Assembly: GCF_900114535.1 (NCBI RefSeq)
Contig: NZ_FOTK01000003.1
Span: 62,001-126,000 of the forward strand
Direction of reading: 5' to 3'
DNA length: 64,000 nt
DNA from: Methylobacterium pseudosasicola
GTDB lineage: Bacteria > Pseudomonadota > Alphaproteobacteria > Rhizobiales > Beijerinckiaceae
Under the pieces are notes generated by a model. That model made no database searches. It had not been told where the DNA came from and saw nothing but the letters and a program-made list of their open reading frames with translations. Shown piece by piece: positions 49,936-58,123 of this stretch. Numbering within the stretch: position 1 is the first letter of the stretch; every line of letters begins with the position of its first letter. The translations under genes and the position numbers were made by a program.

Positions 49936-51231
49936 TCACCCAAACTTCAAAACCTTGATCGCATCGAAGTCCTGCACCCCGCCGCCGACGCGCTTGGTGA
50001 CGTAGAACAGCACGTAGGGCTTGGCCGAATACGGGTCGCGCAGCACCCGCAGGCCGGTGCGGTCGACCACGAGGTAGCCCCGGCGGAAGTCGCCGAAGGC
50101 CACCGACAGGCTGTTGGCCGCGATCTCCGGCATCGCCTCGGCCTCGGTGACGGGGAAGCCGATCAGCGTCGCGGAGCGGTCGGCGGTGAGCGGCGGGTGC
50201 CAGAGGTAGTTGCCCTGCGCGTCCTTGAACTTGCGGATCGCGCTCTGGGTGCGCCGGCTCATGACGAAGCCGGCATTCTGGCGGTAGGCCGCCCGCAGGG
50301 CGTAGACCAGATCGAACAGCACGTCAGACGGGTTGCTCTGCGGGAACGCCCCGGCCGCCCCGGTGGCAACGAAGCCGAGCTTGCCCGGCGCCCAGGCGGC
50401 GTTGGCCACAATGTCGTAGCTCAGGAAGCCGCGCGGGCGGCTGGCGCCGTTGCCGGTGACGAAGGCCACCCCCTCCTGCTCGGCAAACGCCATCTCGACC
50501 TCGGACGAGAGCCAGGCGTCGAGATCGACCACCGCGTCGTCCAGGAGCGTCTGGGTCGCGGCCGGCATGGCGTAGAGCTCCATGGCCGGGAACGCGATCT
50601 CGGCGAGCACCGGCCCGTCGGTGCCGGGGCGCGGTGCGGTCTCGGCGACCCAGCCGGTAGCCGGGGCGCCCACCGAGGCGGCGCGCTTGTACTGGGCGCC
50701 GGAGATCTGCTGCACGCTGGCGATGGACCGGATCGGCGAGACATTCGCCAGGCGCGCCAGCACGGTCCGCTCCAGGGTCTGCGGCACGAGATAGCCACCG
50801 TCCGGCCCCGATCCGGCCGATAGGGCCTTGGCCTCCAGGCGCTTCAGCCCGGCGCTCTCGCCGGCCCGGACATAAAGGTCGAAGGCGGCCTTGTGCTCCT
50901 GCGCAGCCGCATCCTCCCGGGGGCCGGGCTGGCCGAGCGGCGGCCGGGCGCGGTCGAGGGTGATCCGGTCGAGCCGCGTCCGGGCGGCGTCGAGCGCCGC
51001 GTCGATCCGGGCGAGCTTTTCCTCGGTGAGCACGTCGGTGCCGAGGCGGCCCTCGATCTGGGCGATGCGCGTGTCGTTGGTCTCCTTGAAGGCCTCGAAG
51101 GCGGTGGCGAGCTCGTCGAGCGCCGGCTGGACCGGTTCGGCCCCGGGGCGGCCGGCCTTGTTCTCCAGGCCGGGCAGCACAGCCTTGGTCTCCGGGGCGG
51201 GGTTCGACGGGGCGATGGCGTGGGACATCAT
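49936..51231 (-). CDS. GTA major capsid protein, HK97 fold (g5-like)
   Basis: A 431-residue HK97-type capsid protein. The first about 130 residues are a charged, helical scaffold-like delta domain (TAFEAFKETNDTRIAQIEGR) removed by the protease. The capsid domain starts near AGSGPDGGYLVPQTLERTVL and shows SPIRSIASVQQISGAQYKRA, WLSSEVEMAFAEQEGVAFVT and TLIGFPVTEAEAMPEI, typical of GTA g5. The ATG overlaps the prohead protease stop (ATGA). The downstream partner g6 is displaced by the protease/dps block. Confidence 0.95.
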   Translation of the reverse strand: MMSHAIAPSNPAPETKAVLPGLENKAGRPGAEPVQPALDELATAFEAFKETNDTRIAQIEGRLGTDVLTEEKLARIDAALDAARTRLDRITLDRARPPLGQPGPREDAAAQEHKAAFDLYVRAGESAGLKRLEAKALSAGSGPDGGYLVPQTLERTVLARLANVSPIRSIASVQQISGAQYKRAASVGAPATGWVAETAPRPGTDGPVLAEIAFPAMELYAMPAATQTLLDDAVVDLDAWLSSEVEMAFAEQEGVAFVTGNGASRPRGFLSYDIVANAAWAPGKLGFVATGAAGAFPQSNPSDVLFDLVYALRAAYRQNAGFVMSRRTQSAIRKFKDAQGNYLWHPPLTADRSATLIGFPVTEAEAMPEIAANSLSVAFGDFRRGYLVVDRTGLRVLRDPYSAKPYVLFYVTKRVGGGVQDFDAIKVLKFG

Positions 51232-51743
51232 CGGGCAACCTCGTGGCTGGGGTGGGCGAAGCGAAAACGAGCCGCCGCGCTCGGGCGGACGGCGGGGGCG
51301 ATCCGGCGGGCGAGGCCGCGGATGTCGTCGGGGGTCGGGCTCGGGCTCGCCCGGGCCCCGGGCTGCAGCGGGAAGGTCACCAGGGAAATCTCCCAGAGAT
51401 CGACCCGCTGGAGCCGGCGCTCGCCCCCGGCGCCCTTGCGGGCTAGGAGCGTGCGGAATCCGATCGACAGCCCGTCGAGACCGCCGCCGCGCAGCAGCGC
51501 GTCCACCTCCCGGGCGCGCTGGACCGCGAGGTTGAGCTGTCCCTCGGCGAACAGGCCGCGGGCATCCTCGCGCAGCGTCAGCCAGCGCCCGATCGGCTCG
51601 GCCGGATCGTGCTGGAACAGCAGCCGCACCCCCGCGGCCCCCCGGCGCGCCAGGCTCGCCGCAAAAGCCCCCGGCACCACCACGTCGCGGCCGAGATCGG
51701 GCACGCCGAACACGCTGGCGTAGCCGGAGAAATGGCCATCCAT
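51228..51743 (-). CDS. GTA prohead protease, HK97 family (g4-like)
   Basis: A 171-residue HK97-type prohead protease: GHFSGYASVFGVPDLGRDVV at the N-terminus, LLFQHDPAEPIGRW with the catalytic His, and GLSIGFRTLLARKGAGGERR with the catalytic Ser region, then LWEISLVTFPLQPGA. It processes the capsid delta domain and itself during head maturation. It lies 64 bp downstream of the portal gene and overlaps the capsid gene by 4 bp. Confidence 0.94.
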   Translation of the reverse strand: MDGHFSGYASVFGVPDLGRDVVVPGAFAASLARRGAAGVRLLFQHDPAEPIGRWLTLREDARGLFAEGQLNLAVQRAREVDALLRGGGLDGLSIGFRTLLARKGAGGERRLQRVDLWEISLVTFPLQPGARASPSPTPDDIRGLARRIAPAVRPSAAARFRFAHPSHEVAR

Positions 51744-51807
51744 CGAAAGGCTCCGAGACTGAGTGCTACGAACCGAGACCCGGGCTCCGCCCGGACCCGC
51801 CGGGGCC

Positions 51808-52995
51808 TCAGGCCCCGGACCCCGGGACTGGCGGGTAGCCCACCGCCTCGCGCTTCTCGGCCGCCGACAGGAACCCGGCCGCCTCGACCCGGCGCCAGAG
51901 GGATTCCCGCTCGCCCGACAGGGCCTCGATCCGGTCGAGGTCGGGTTCGAGGTCCAGGGGGCCGAAGGCAGGTTCCAGCCAGCCGGCGAGCGCCTGGGCG
52001 GTGCGGGCGGCGAGCGGGATCAGGGTCTGGCGGTAGAGCGCCCGGTTGGCCTCGGCGTAGTTGGCGTGGGTGTTGTCGCCGGGCAGGCCGAGCAGCAGAG
52101 GCGGCACCCCGAAGGCCAGGGCGATCTCCCGGGCGGCGGCGTTCTTGGCCTCGACGAAGTCCATGTCCTTGGGCGAGAGGGCCAGCGGCTTCCAGTCGAG
52201 GCCGCCCTCCAGCAGCAGCGGCCGGCCGGCATTGGCGGCGCCCTGGTAATTGGCCTCCAGCTCGGCCTTCAGCCGGTCGAATTGCGGCTCGGTGAGCGCG
52301 GCCCCGGCAAAGACCAGCGCCCCCGAAGGCCGGGCGGCATTGTCGAGGAGCGCCTTGTTCCAGGCGCTGGCGGCGTTGTGGATGTCCAGCGCGGTGGCGG
52401 CCGCCTCGATCGGGGCGAGGCCGGCATAATCGTCGTCCGGGTGGAACAGGGTCAGGGCCAGGATCGGCGCCACCTCGGGGGCGCCGGGGGGCGGCAGGTC
52501 GAACCGGCGGCTGGTCCCGGCGACCGTGTACACATAGGCGACGGGCCAGCCGTCCGGGCCCGGCACCATCCGCATCCGGGCCGGCCGCAGGGCCTGCAGG
52601 GCGGCGACCCGCCCGTCGAGGCTGACCACCTCCAGATAGGCCGTGCCGCTGAGCAGGAGATCGGCGTAAAGCGTCTCCAGCAAGCGCGCGCCGCTCTCGC
52701 GCGGGTTCGGCCGGGCGAGCAGGGCCAGCAGGTCCCCGGCCCGCGCGGCGCCGGCGCCGGTGGCGACGAGGGGCAGGCTCGCCGCCCCCTCGGCGACCAG
52801 CCGGACCGCCCGGTGCACGATCGGGTTGCCCTGGTACCCGGCCCGGGCCAGCGCCGCCGGGTCCCGGGACGTCCAGCTCGCCCGCCCGTCGGTGTAGAGC
52901 GCGAAGGCCGGGGCGGCCTTGGTCACGAGATCCGGCCCTGCCGGGCGGGCGGCGTGACGCGCAACCCGTGCCAGCCGATCGAGGAGAGTCGCCAT
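51808..52995 (-). CDS. GTA portal protein, HK97 family (g3-like)
   Basis: A 395-residue portal protein: GNPIVHRAVRLVAEGAASLP, LLETLYADLLLSGTAYLEVV, LFHPDDDYAGLAPIEAAATA and FGVPPLLLGLPGDNTHANYAEANRA (shown as FGVPPLLLGLPGDNTH and YAEANRA) are typical HK97/GTA portal blocks. It forms the DNA entry pore of the head. The ATG giving MATLLDRLAR is used. A 655-bp non-GTA gap upstream separates it from the terminase side. Confidence 0.94.
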   Translation of the reverse strand: MATLLDRLARVARHAARPAGPDLVTKAAPAFALYTDGRASWTSRDPAALARAGYQGNPIVHRAVRLVAEGAASLPLVATGAGAARAGDLLALLARPNPRESGARLLETLYADLLLSGTAYLEVVSLDGRVAALQALRPARMRMVPGPDGWPVAYVYTVAGTSRRFDLPPPGAPEVAPILALTLFHPDDDYAGLAPIEAAATALDIHNAASAWNKALLDNAARPSGALVFAGAALTEPQFDRLKAELEANYQGAANAGRPLLLEGGLDWKPLALSPKDMDFVEAKNAAAREIALAFGVPPLLLGLPGDNTHANYAEANRALYRQTLIPLAARTAQALAGWLEPAFGPLDLEPDLDRIEALSGERESLWRRVEAAGFLSAAEKREAVGYPPVPGSGA

Positions 52996-53381
52996 GCCGG
53001 TGCGATCCTGGGCTAGGGTGTGAGGCTCCGATCCGCCCGCCGGCTCGCGGGCCGGGGCAGCGTTCGGCGATGCGGTTTTCGGGTTGGCGTGCCACCACGC
53101 GGCCGAGTGGGTGCGGTGATTTCGCCGCACCCCGAGCCGTCACCGTGGCTACGCTGTCACAGCCATGATCGGCCGAGTCGTGTATTCAGGATTCAGTTCG
53201 TTCCAGAGACCACGAACCGACTCCCGGCGCGCTTCTCACCGAGGCGCGCCGTATTGTTTTGCGCGCGGAAGCGGGCGGGCAGCCTGATTGTGCGGTCTCG
53301 GTGGAACACCGTTCGCGATCGAGCGGGGAGTCTTATTCTCCCATCGATCGCAGGATCCCCGAAGCGTCCCATCACCCGCCC

Positions 53382-53495
53382 TGTCATCCCGGGGCCGCGA
53401 AGCGGAGCTTGGGATCCAGACACGGAGGTGGCGCACGATCTTGCACCGTCGGCGGTTCTGGATTCCGGGCTCGCCTCCGGCGCCCCGGAATGACA
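53382..53495. repeat. 114-bp palindromic repeat, family C, copy 3
   Basis: Ends TGTCATCCCGGGG and CCCCGGAATGACA. It is in the 655-bp stretch 52996-53650 between the portal gene and a small HTH-like gene. The rest of that stretch has no convincing gene, RNA or terminator that I can see; its left half is less GC-rich than the flanks. Confidence 0.9.
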
Positions 53496-53650
53496 GCGTG
53501 ATCTATACGGTCGCCCCTCGCGTCACGGCTTGAAGATCAGCGTCGGGCTTGAAACGAATGGTCTTGAATAAAATCACGATGCAATCGCCAGCCGTCGGCT
53601 GTTGAGCAAGAATGGCACCCTGCTCAACGGTCGGACATAAAGTCCCGCCG

Positions 53651-53905
53651 TTAAACGGTCTCGACCTCGCGCGCGACGACACCGGCGGCTTCCCGGGCGT
53701 GGCGGAGCACGGCAGCGCGGTCGGCCTCGTCGGTGATCGCGTTCCACAGACGCAGCAACTCGACCGTGGCGCTCAGGTCGGAACGGCTCGTCGTCGGACC
53801 GAAGAAATCGGAGACCGAGCAGCCGAGGGTTTCGGCGATCGACCGCAGGCGGCGATGGGCGCTGTCGGGCAGACAGCTGCTCTCAGGATCAGGATCCGCG
53901 TTCAC
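53651..53905 (-). CDS. Small XRE-like regulatory protein, incomplete HTH
   Basis: An 84-residue protein with GTG start. The segment RRLRSIAETLGCSVSDFFGP has the look of the last part of an XRE helix-turn-helix (the ...iAeaLgvpvsdFF consensus), followed by LSATVELLRLWNAITDEADR and a helical tail ending REVETV. The first helices of a full HTH are missing, so it may be a truncated or atypical phage-type regulator. It sits between terminase and portal genes on the GTA strand, where RcGTA has no such gene. Confidence 0.6.
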   Translation of the reverse strand: MNADPDPESSCLPDSAHRRLRSIAETLGCSVSDFFGPTTSRSDLSATVELLRLWNAITDEADRAAVLRHAREAAGVVAREVETV

Positions 53906-54009
53906 GGGCCGCCCTCCGATATGTGGTCGACACTATCAGCCGGGCGGAATGTATGCAATTTATGGATGCAGCTGTGCGTCACGTTCCCGTGTGAGGCCGC
54001 ACGCGCCCC

Positions 54010-55314
54010 TCACAGCCGGCGGATCCGCGGCTCCCGCGCCCCGTCGAGCATCAAGTGGGTGATCGCCCAGACCAGGGCGTCGAGCCGGTCGGGCGAGGCG
54101 CCGCTCGACAACCCGTCCGGCCCGAAATCACACAGCTCGTCCTCCAGGGCCGGAAACGCCCCGACATGGTGGACGAGGCCGCGTGCGTAGAGCAGCGAGA
54201 CCGGCTCGGCGCGCAGATACTTGCCGCGGCTCGCCCGGACCGGGGTGACCGGCACCGCCGGGTCGCATTGGGCCAGCACCGCGGCGGCCATCTCGCCGCC
54301 CTGGTTGACCTCGACCACCAGGGCATCGGCCCCGAGCCGGTGATAGAGCGCCAGCGCGGCTCCGGCCCAAGCCTGGGGGCTCGCCCGGGCGAGACTGGCA
54401 TCGGCCAGCACGTAGGCTCGGGCGCCGGCCCGGCCCGCGGCCACGATCCCGCAGACATCCGAGCGCGCCCCCGAGGTCGCGGGCGGGTCCACCGCCACGA
54501 CGATCCGGGCGAGTTCCGGCGTGGCGGAGAGACGGCCAGCCTCCAGAGCGGCCCGGTCCCACAGGGAATCGTCCCGGTCGGCGATCAACTCGCCGTCGAG
54601 CTCCTGGCGGCCGAGCCGGGTGCCGGCATAGCGCCCGACCACTGCCTCCAAAAAGTCCGGGGCGAGGTGCGCGGCATTGTCGTGGGTGCGGGCGCGGCTC
54701 ACCACGGTACGCGGATCGGCGAGCAGGCGGCGGATCAGGGGCACCGGCCGCGGTGTCGTGGTGACGAGGTTGCGCGGGCGGGCGCCGAGCCGCAGCCCGA
54801 ATTGCAGCATGTCGAAGGCGGCCTCGGGCCGGCGCCACTTGGCGGCCTCGTCGCACCAGGCGGCGCCGAATTGCGGGCCGCGCAGCGCATCGGGCTCCTC
54901 TGCCGAGAAGGCCAGCGCCACCGCGCCGTTGTCCCAGGCGAGCCGGCGCCGGCTCGGCGACCAGTGCGGCCGCGCCCAGCCCCGGCCCGGCAGGTTGAGC
55001 AGGCCGGACGGTCCCTCGACCATCACGTCGCGCACGTCGAGATGGGTCTCGCCCACGAGCGCGATGCGCCCGACCGGCTCGGGCGTGAAGGCCGGATCGC
55101 CCCGGGCGATCGCATCGACCCATTCGGCCCCAGTGCGGGTCTTGCCGCTGCCACGGCCGCCGATCACCGCCCAGGTCGTCCAGGCAGTCTCCGAAGGCGG
55201 CAGTTGGTCGGGCCGGGCCTGGTGCAGCCAGTCTTCGGCGAGAGCAGTAACCAGCGGCGCCGGCAGGGTCGCCAGGAAGTCAGGCAGCTGTCCGGCCGCG
55301 GACAAAGCCAGCAT
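54010..55314 (-). CDS. GTA terminase large subunit (g2-like)
   Basis: A 434-residue terminase. The ATPase Walker A is VIGGRGSGKTRTGAEW and Walker B AAWCDEAAKWRRPEAAFDM. The coupling segment LVTTTPRPVPLIRRLLAD and the C-terminal RNase H-like nuclease (IVVAVDPPATSGARSDVCGI, VVEVNQGGEM, SPDRLDALVWAITHL) complete the motor. It packages DNA into the head; GTA motors package random host DNA. The start is the ATG at 55314, overlapping the upstream gene by 35 bp. Confidence 0.95.
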   Translation of the reverse strand: MLALSAAGQLPDFLATLPAPLVTALAEDWLHQARPDQLPPSETAWTTWAVIGGRGSGKTRTGAEWVDAIARGDPAFTPEPVGRIALVGETHLDVRDVMVEGPSGLLNLPGRGWARPHWSPSRRRLAWDNGAVALAFSAEEPDALRGPQFGAAWCDEAAKWRRPEAAFDMLQFGLRLGARPRNLVTTTPRPVPLIRRLLADPRTVVSRARTHDNAAHLAPDFLEAVVGRYAGTRLGRQELDGELIADRDDSLWDRAALEAGRLSATPELARIVVAVDPPATSGARSDVCGIVAAGRAGARAYVLADASLARASPQAWAGAALALYHRLGADALVVEVNQGGEMAAAVLAQCDPAVPVTPVRASRGKYLRAEPVSLLYARGLVHHVGAFPALEDELCDFGPDGLSSGASPDRLDALVWAITHLMLDGAREPRIRRL

Positions 55315-55942
55315 AGCGGCGCGCGATCTCCGCGCGCAGGGCCGGCAGATCGGGCTCGGTGCCATCGCCGCCCTCCCCGCTCTCTCGCCCGTGTCCCGAA
55401 CCGATCTCGTCGAGCAGCCGCTTGAGGCCGCCGAGGTCGCGCAGCACTCGGGCGGAATCGAGCACGGCCGCGCCCTCCCCGTTCAGCGCCGCGTCGAAGG
55501 CGGCGATCTGCCGGGCGATATGGGCGCGCAGATGCGCTCGCAGGGTCGGCGGGTCCGCCGCCGCGTCGGGATCGAGGAGGCCGGGCTCGACCGCCGCCTC
55601 CGGCTCGGCCGCGGGCTCGGGGCGGGCGACGCCGCAGAGCGCCAGGAGCCGGGCGGCGGCTTCGCGCCCGACACCGGCCGCCTCGGCGACGTCCTCCGGA
55701 TCGTTGCGCGCCTCGCCCAGCAGCCGGGCGAGCGCGGCCCGCCGCGCCTCCGGCCAGCGCGCGGCGACACCATGCCGCCAGCGGCGCGGCCGCAGCCAGC
55801 CCGACCGGGCGTTCCAGGTAAGGATCGTGGCCGGCTTCACGCCGGTGCGGGTGCTGATCTCCTCGACCGACAGCGCGGTCTCGCGCAGCAGCCGCTCGAC
55901 CGCCGCGCGCCGCTCGGCCGGCAGGGCCTCAAGTGTCCGCAT
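55280..55942 (-). CDS. Probable small terminase / DNA-binding protein upstream of terL (g1-like position)
   Basis: A 220-residue protein. The N-terminal part carries a helix-turn-helix, LSVEEISTRTGVKPATILTW with WNARSGWLRPRRW, as in terminase small subunits that start from HTH domains; a second HTH-like stretch is PEDVAEAAGVGREAAARLLA. A middle helical region (LRAHIARQIAAFDAALNGEG) could be the oligomerisation domain, and LPALRAEIARRYAGFV ends the protein near the terminase-binding end. It overlaps terL by 35 bp. ATG at 55942 is used; GTG at 55960 is an alternative. Identity as g1 rests on position and HTH. Confidence 0.7.
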   Translation of the reverse strand: MRTLEALPAERRAAVERLLRETALSVEEISTRTGVKPATILTWNARSGWLRPRRWRHGVAARWPEARRAALARLLGEARNDPEDVAEAAGVGREAAARLLALCGVARPEPAAEPEAAVEPGLLDPDAAADPPTLRAHLRAHIARQIAAFDAALNGEGAAVLDSARVLRDLGGLKRLLDEIGSGHGRESGEGGDGTEPDLPALRAEIARRYAGFVRGRTAA

Positions 55943-56054
55943 CGCCGCCGCTCCGCACACTTTTCGACCGTGCCCTGGATGTACCCGAGAAGCGGGACGG
56001 TGTCAACCTAAAAATTCCTATCTTTGGATTTTAGGCCGAGATTTTTGCGTTCGC

Positions 56055-56342
56055 TCAGCCCTCCCAATGCGCCACGCCGCCATGGCCGGAGCAGGTGCCC
56101 CGGTGGTTGCGGCTGAAGCTCCACGTCTCATCCCGGCACTTGGCCGTGGCGCCGGCCGGCTTGTTGCCGTCGCGGGTCTTGGCCGGGCGATGGACCTCGA
56201 AGCCGTCGCGGTTGCGATAATGGCCGTGCCGGTCGAGGGTCGATTCGTCGGGCTCGCGGAACTCCCGGGCGCTGGCTCCCCCGGCGAGGCCGAGGAGCAC
56301 GGCACCGGCTAGGGCCAGCCGTGGGCAGGCGAGGCGCATCAT
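56055..56342 (-). CDS. Secreted DUF3761-like protein
   Basis: A 95-residue precursor with signal peptide ([16 protein letters not shown]) and a mature part with RNRDGFEVHRPAKTRDGNKP, ATAKCRDETWSFSRNHRGTC and SGHGGVAHWEG, matching the short Cys/His/Trp DUF3761 domain found in periplasmic proteins of unknown role. The two cysteines may form a disulfide. The ATG overlaps the stop of the upstream small secreted protein gene (ATGA), so the two are probably made together. Confidence 0.8.
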   Translation of the reverse strand: MMRLACPRLALAGAVLLGLAGGASAREFREPDESTLDRHGHYRNRDGFEVHRPAKTRDGNKPAGATAKCRDETWSFSRNHRGTCSGHGGVAHWEG

Positions 56343-56599
56343 CGGTCGGCCCCGTGGGTGCCGACGGCGCCGGTATACGGGTTGACGTTGCCCCGGGTCC
56401 CGAAATTGTCGCGCGCGGTGCCGTTCGGGTTGGTGGCGTGGTAGGGCCCGACGACGGTCCCGCGGGAGGTGGTGTAGCCGGACACCGCATGGCTCGCGCC
56501 GCTCGACCCGGTTCCGCTCAGACCATGACCACCCCCGCCCCGAGCGCGGGCGCCCCCGACCGTCAGCAAGAGGACGGTCACGATCAGGATCGGTCTCAC
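56339..56599 (-). CDS. Small secreted glycine-rich protein
   Basis: An 86-residue precursor starting at GTG with a signal peptide (RPILIVTVLLLTVGGARA) and a Gly/Ser/Thr-rich mature part containing SGYTTSRGTVVGPYHATNPN and GTRGNVNPYTGAVGTH. This YHATNPNGTxxDN...NxNPYTGxxG pattern is common in small alphaproteobacterial secreted proteins of unknown function. It is upstream of, and overlaps by 4 bp, the DUF3761-like gene. Confidence 0.75.
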   Translation of the reverse strand: MRPILIVTVLLLTVGGARARGGGGHGLSGTGSSGASHAVSGYTTSRGTVVGPYHATNPNGTARDNFGTRGNVNPYTGAVGTHGADR

Positions 56600-56839
56600 G
56601 GCGCACCCTCAAGGTTGTGTCTGCCAGCATCAGACACAACCTAAACTCGGCCGTCACGCGCTATTTCTGGTTAGGCTTAAACCTCCTACAGGTTGTTGAT
56701 TGGCGAGGCCGGAGAGCGGATCAGGCGGCCCCTCGCCCCGCTTGCCGACGATGGTCACAGATCCGCTTGTGCAGGCCGCGTCGCGCCCCCGCTCCCGCGC
56801 GGGCTGGCAGATTCACACATCGCGTTCGGTAGCAAGAAC

Positions 56840-56973
56840 CTGAAACACCACGCGTTTTCCCCTCCCCCTTGTGGGGAGGGGCAGAGGTTGGGGGTGGTGC
56901 CGGATGGGGCGCAGCGGGGTCTTCTGCGCCACCCCCACCTCCCACGCCTCCCCGCAAGGGGGAGGAGAGCGCG
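56840..56973 (+). repeat. 134-bp palindromic repeat, family A, copy 3
   Basis: Same layout and length as the copy at 31714: starts CTGAAACACCACGCGTTTTC, ends GGAGGAGAGCGCG. It is in the 679-bp gap 56600-57278. Flanking sequence (GATTCACACATCGCG before, GATGTGTGAAGCTGC after) is itself inverted-repeat-like. The remainder of the gap shows no gene I would support. Confidence 0.88.
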
Positions 56974-57278
56974 TCGCGCATCACCGAGTACGATGTGTGA
57001 AGCTGCTAGCCCGCACGGGCGAGAGGACCTGTGCCGCACCCGGAACGGCCGTGAGGTGCACGGGCGTCCGGTCGGGACGGCGCATGCAGTCTTCTGGGAC
57101 AGCAACCGATCGCGGCGGTCCGGCCCCGCTCAGATTTCGCCCTCTATAATCCCACGCGCCTGGAGCCCCTGGGATGAAAATCCCTCGCCCGGCTGCGTAA
57201 CGGGCATGGCGCGGCCGGTTTTCGCGCGGCGCCCTGCAAAAATACTGGGATTGCCGCGGGCCTGTATGTGGCGTTAAC

Positions 57279-57584
57279 TTGCATCAGCCGCTTGGCGGCG
57301 ACGCGTTCGAAAGCGAATACGGGGGCGAAGTGTTCGTTCTGGTGCTGGCGACCCTGGCGGGTGGCATCCTGACCTGTTTGTGCGCCTGGCCCTGGTTCGG
57401 CCTCGGCGCGCTCCTTCTGGCACCGTTCGGGGCGGGGAGCGCGGCGGTCTTCGCCGGCCTCCTGCTGGCCGCCCTGCGGAGCCGGCCTCCGGCGACGCTG
57501 CACAAGCCGGTCTTGGGCGCGCAGCCCGAAGCGCCGCCCGTCATCGCCAACGATACGCTGGCGGGTCACCGCCGCCGGGCGTGA
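57279..57584 (+). CDS. Hypothetical membrane protein
   Basis: A frame of about 101 residues with two hydrophobic segments (VFVLVLATLAGGILTCLCAW and LGALLLAPFGAGSAAVFAGL) and a polar, Pro/Ala-rich cytoplasmic tail. The start is uncertain: TTG at 57279, or GTG at 57330 just before the first hydrophobic segment. No family recognised. It is convergent with the DUF4260 gene. Coding is supported by the clear two-helix pattern but not by any recognised domain. Confidence 0.5.
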   Translation: MHQPLGGDAFESEYGGEVFVLVLATLAGGILTCLCAWPWFGLGALLLAPFGAGSAAVFAGLLLAALRSRPPATLHKPVLGAQPEAPPVIANDTLAGHRRRA

Positions 57585-57611
57585 TCGGCCGCCGGCCAGC
57601 GCCTGTCCGGA

Positions 57612-57998
57612 CTAGGCGCTGGAGCCGGTCCCGATCGCCCCGAGATGGGTGAGGCCGAAACCGGCCGGATATTTGAGCCCGTAGCCCAGCGCGCGGTCGA
57701 AGCCGATATGGGCGGCCCAGATCAGGCCCGCCGCCAGGATCTCCGGCGCCGGCGCGAGCACGCCCCAGGCCAGGCACGCCGCCGGCAGGCCGTACCAGTG
57801 CCCGGCATTGTAGAACGCGGCCCCCGCGGCGCGCCCGGCGCCGTAGCCGAGCAGGGTCAGGTCGGGGACGAAGAACAGCAGCCCGAAAAGCCACCCACTC
57901 GCTTCCAGACGGCCATACGTCACCGAGGCGGCGATCAGGACGACCAAGCCTTCCAGGCGGAGGAGCCGCCGCGGCGCGCCTGTTACGGTTCCGGCCAT
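57612..57998 (-). CDS. DUF4260 family membrane protein
   Basis: A 128-residue protein with four hydrophobic helices. Conserved blocks are LLFFVPDLTLLGYGAG, AAFYNAGHWYGLPAACLAW, LIWAAHIGFDRALGYGLKYP and TGFGLTHLGAIG-like ending (here AGFGLTHLGAIG), the signature of DUF4260, a small membrane family of unknown function. It is transcribed divergently from a LysR gene; such pairing usually means the regulator controls its neighbour. Confidence 0.9.
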   Translation of the reverse strand: MAGTVTGAPRRLLRLEGLVVLIAASVTYGRLEASGWLFGLLFFVPDLTLLGYGAGRAAGAAFYNAGHWYGLPAACLAWGVLAPAPEILAAGLIWAAHIGFDRALGYGLKYPAGFGLTHLGAIGTGSSA

Positions 57999-58075
57999 GA
58001 TGAATCTCCCGGCGCGTCGTCCCGGATCCGGCATTCGGGACGACGCGCCGGGTGGACGGCCGAAGACTCGATCAT

Positions 58076-58115
58076 CTATGCGTGCATGGCGAGACAGACG
58101 TTTCGCATGGCATAG
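58076..58115. promoter_or_regulatory. Dyad in the divergent DUF4260-LysR promoter region
   Basis: CTATGC and GCATAG arms 28 bp apart in the 125-bp intergenic region, with TGCATGG/CGCATGG direct elements between. It is a candidate LysR operator by position; short arms make this weak. Confidence 0.3.
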
Positions 58116-58123
58116 TCCGAAAA

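Noticed and set aside
53193..53533. Open frames over the family C repeat at 53.4 kb
   Set aside because: They repeat the same low-complexity sequence on both strands because the DNA is palindromic.
31714..56973. CRISPR array or phage attachment-site reading of the repeat families
   Set aside because: Copies are kilobases apart, 94-134 bp long, internally palindromic, sometimes inverted and lack spacer periodicity; no cas genes and no integrase or tRNA next to them.
56721..57149. Short open frames across the family A repeat at 56.8 kb
   Set aside because: They are translations of the palindromic repeat itself and lack ribosome-binding sites or protein-like composition.
31084..57278. A normal temperate prophage
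   Set aside because: No integrase, excisionase, repressor/cro pair, replication genes or attachment duplication were seen, while the gene order is that of GTA clusters; a degraded prophage remains possible for the lysis group only.
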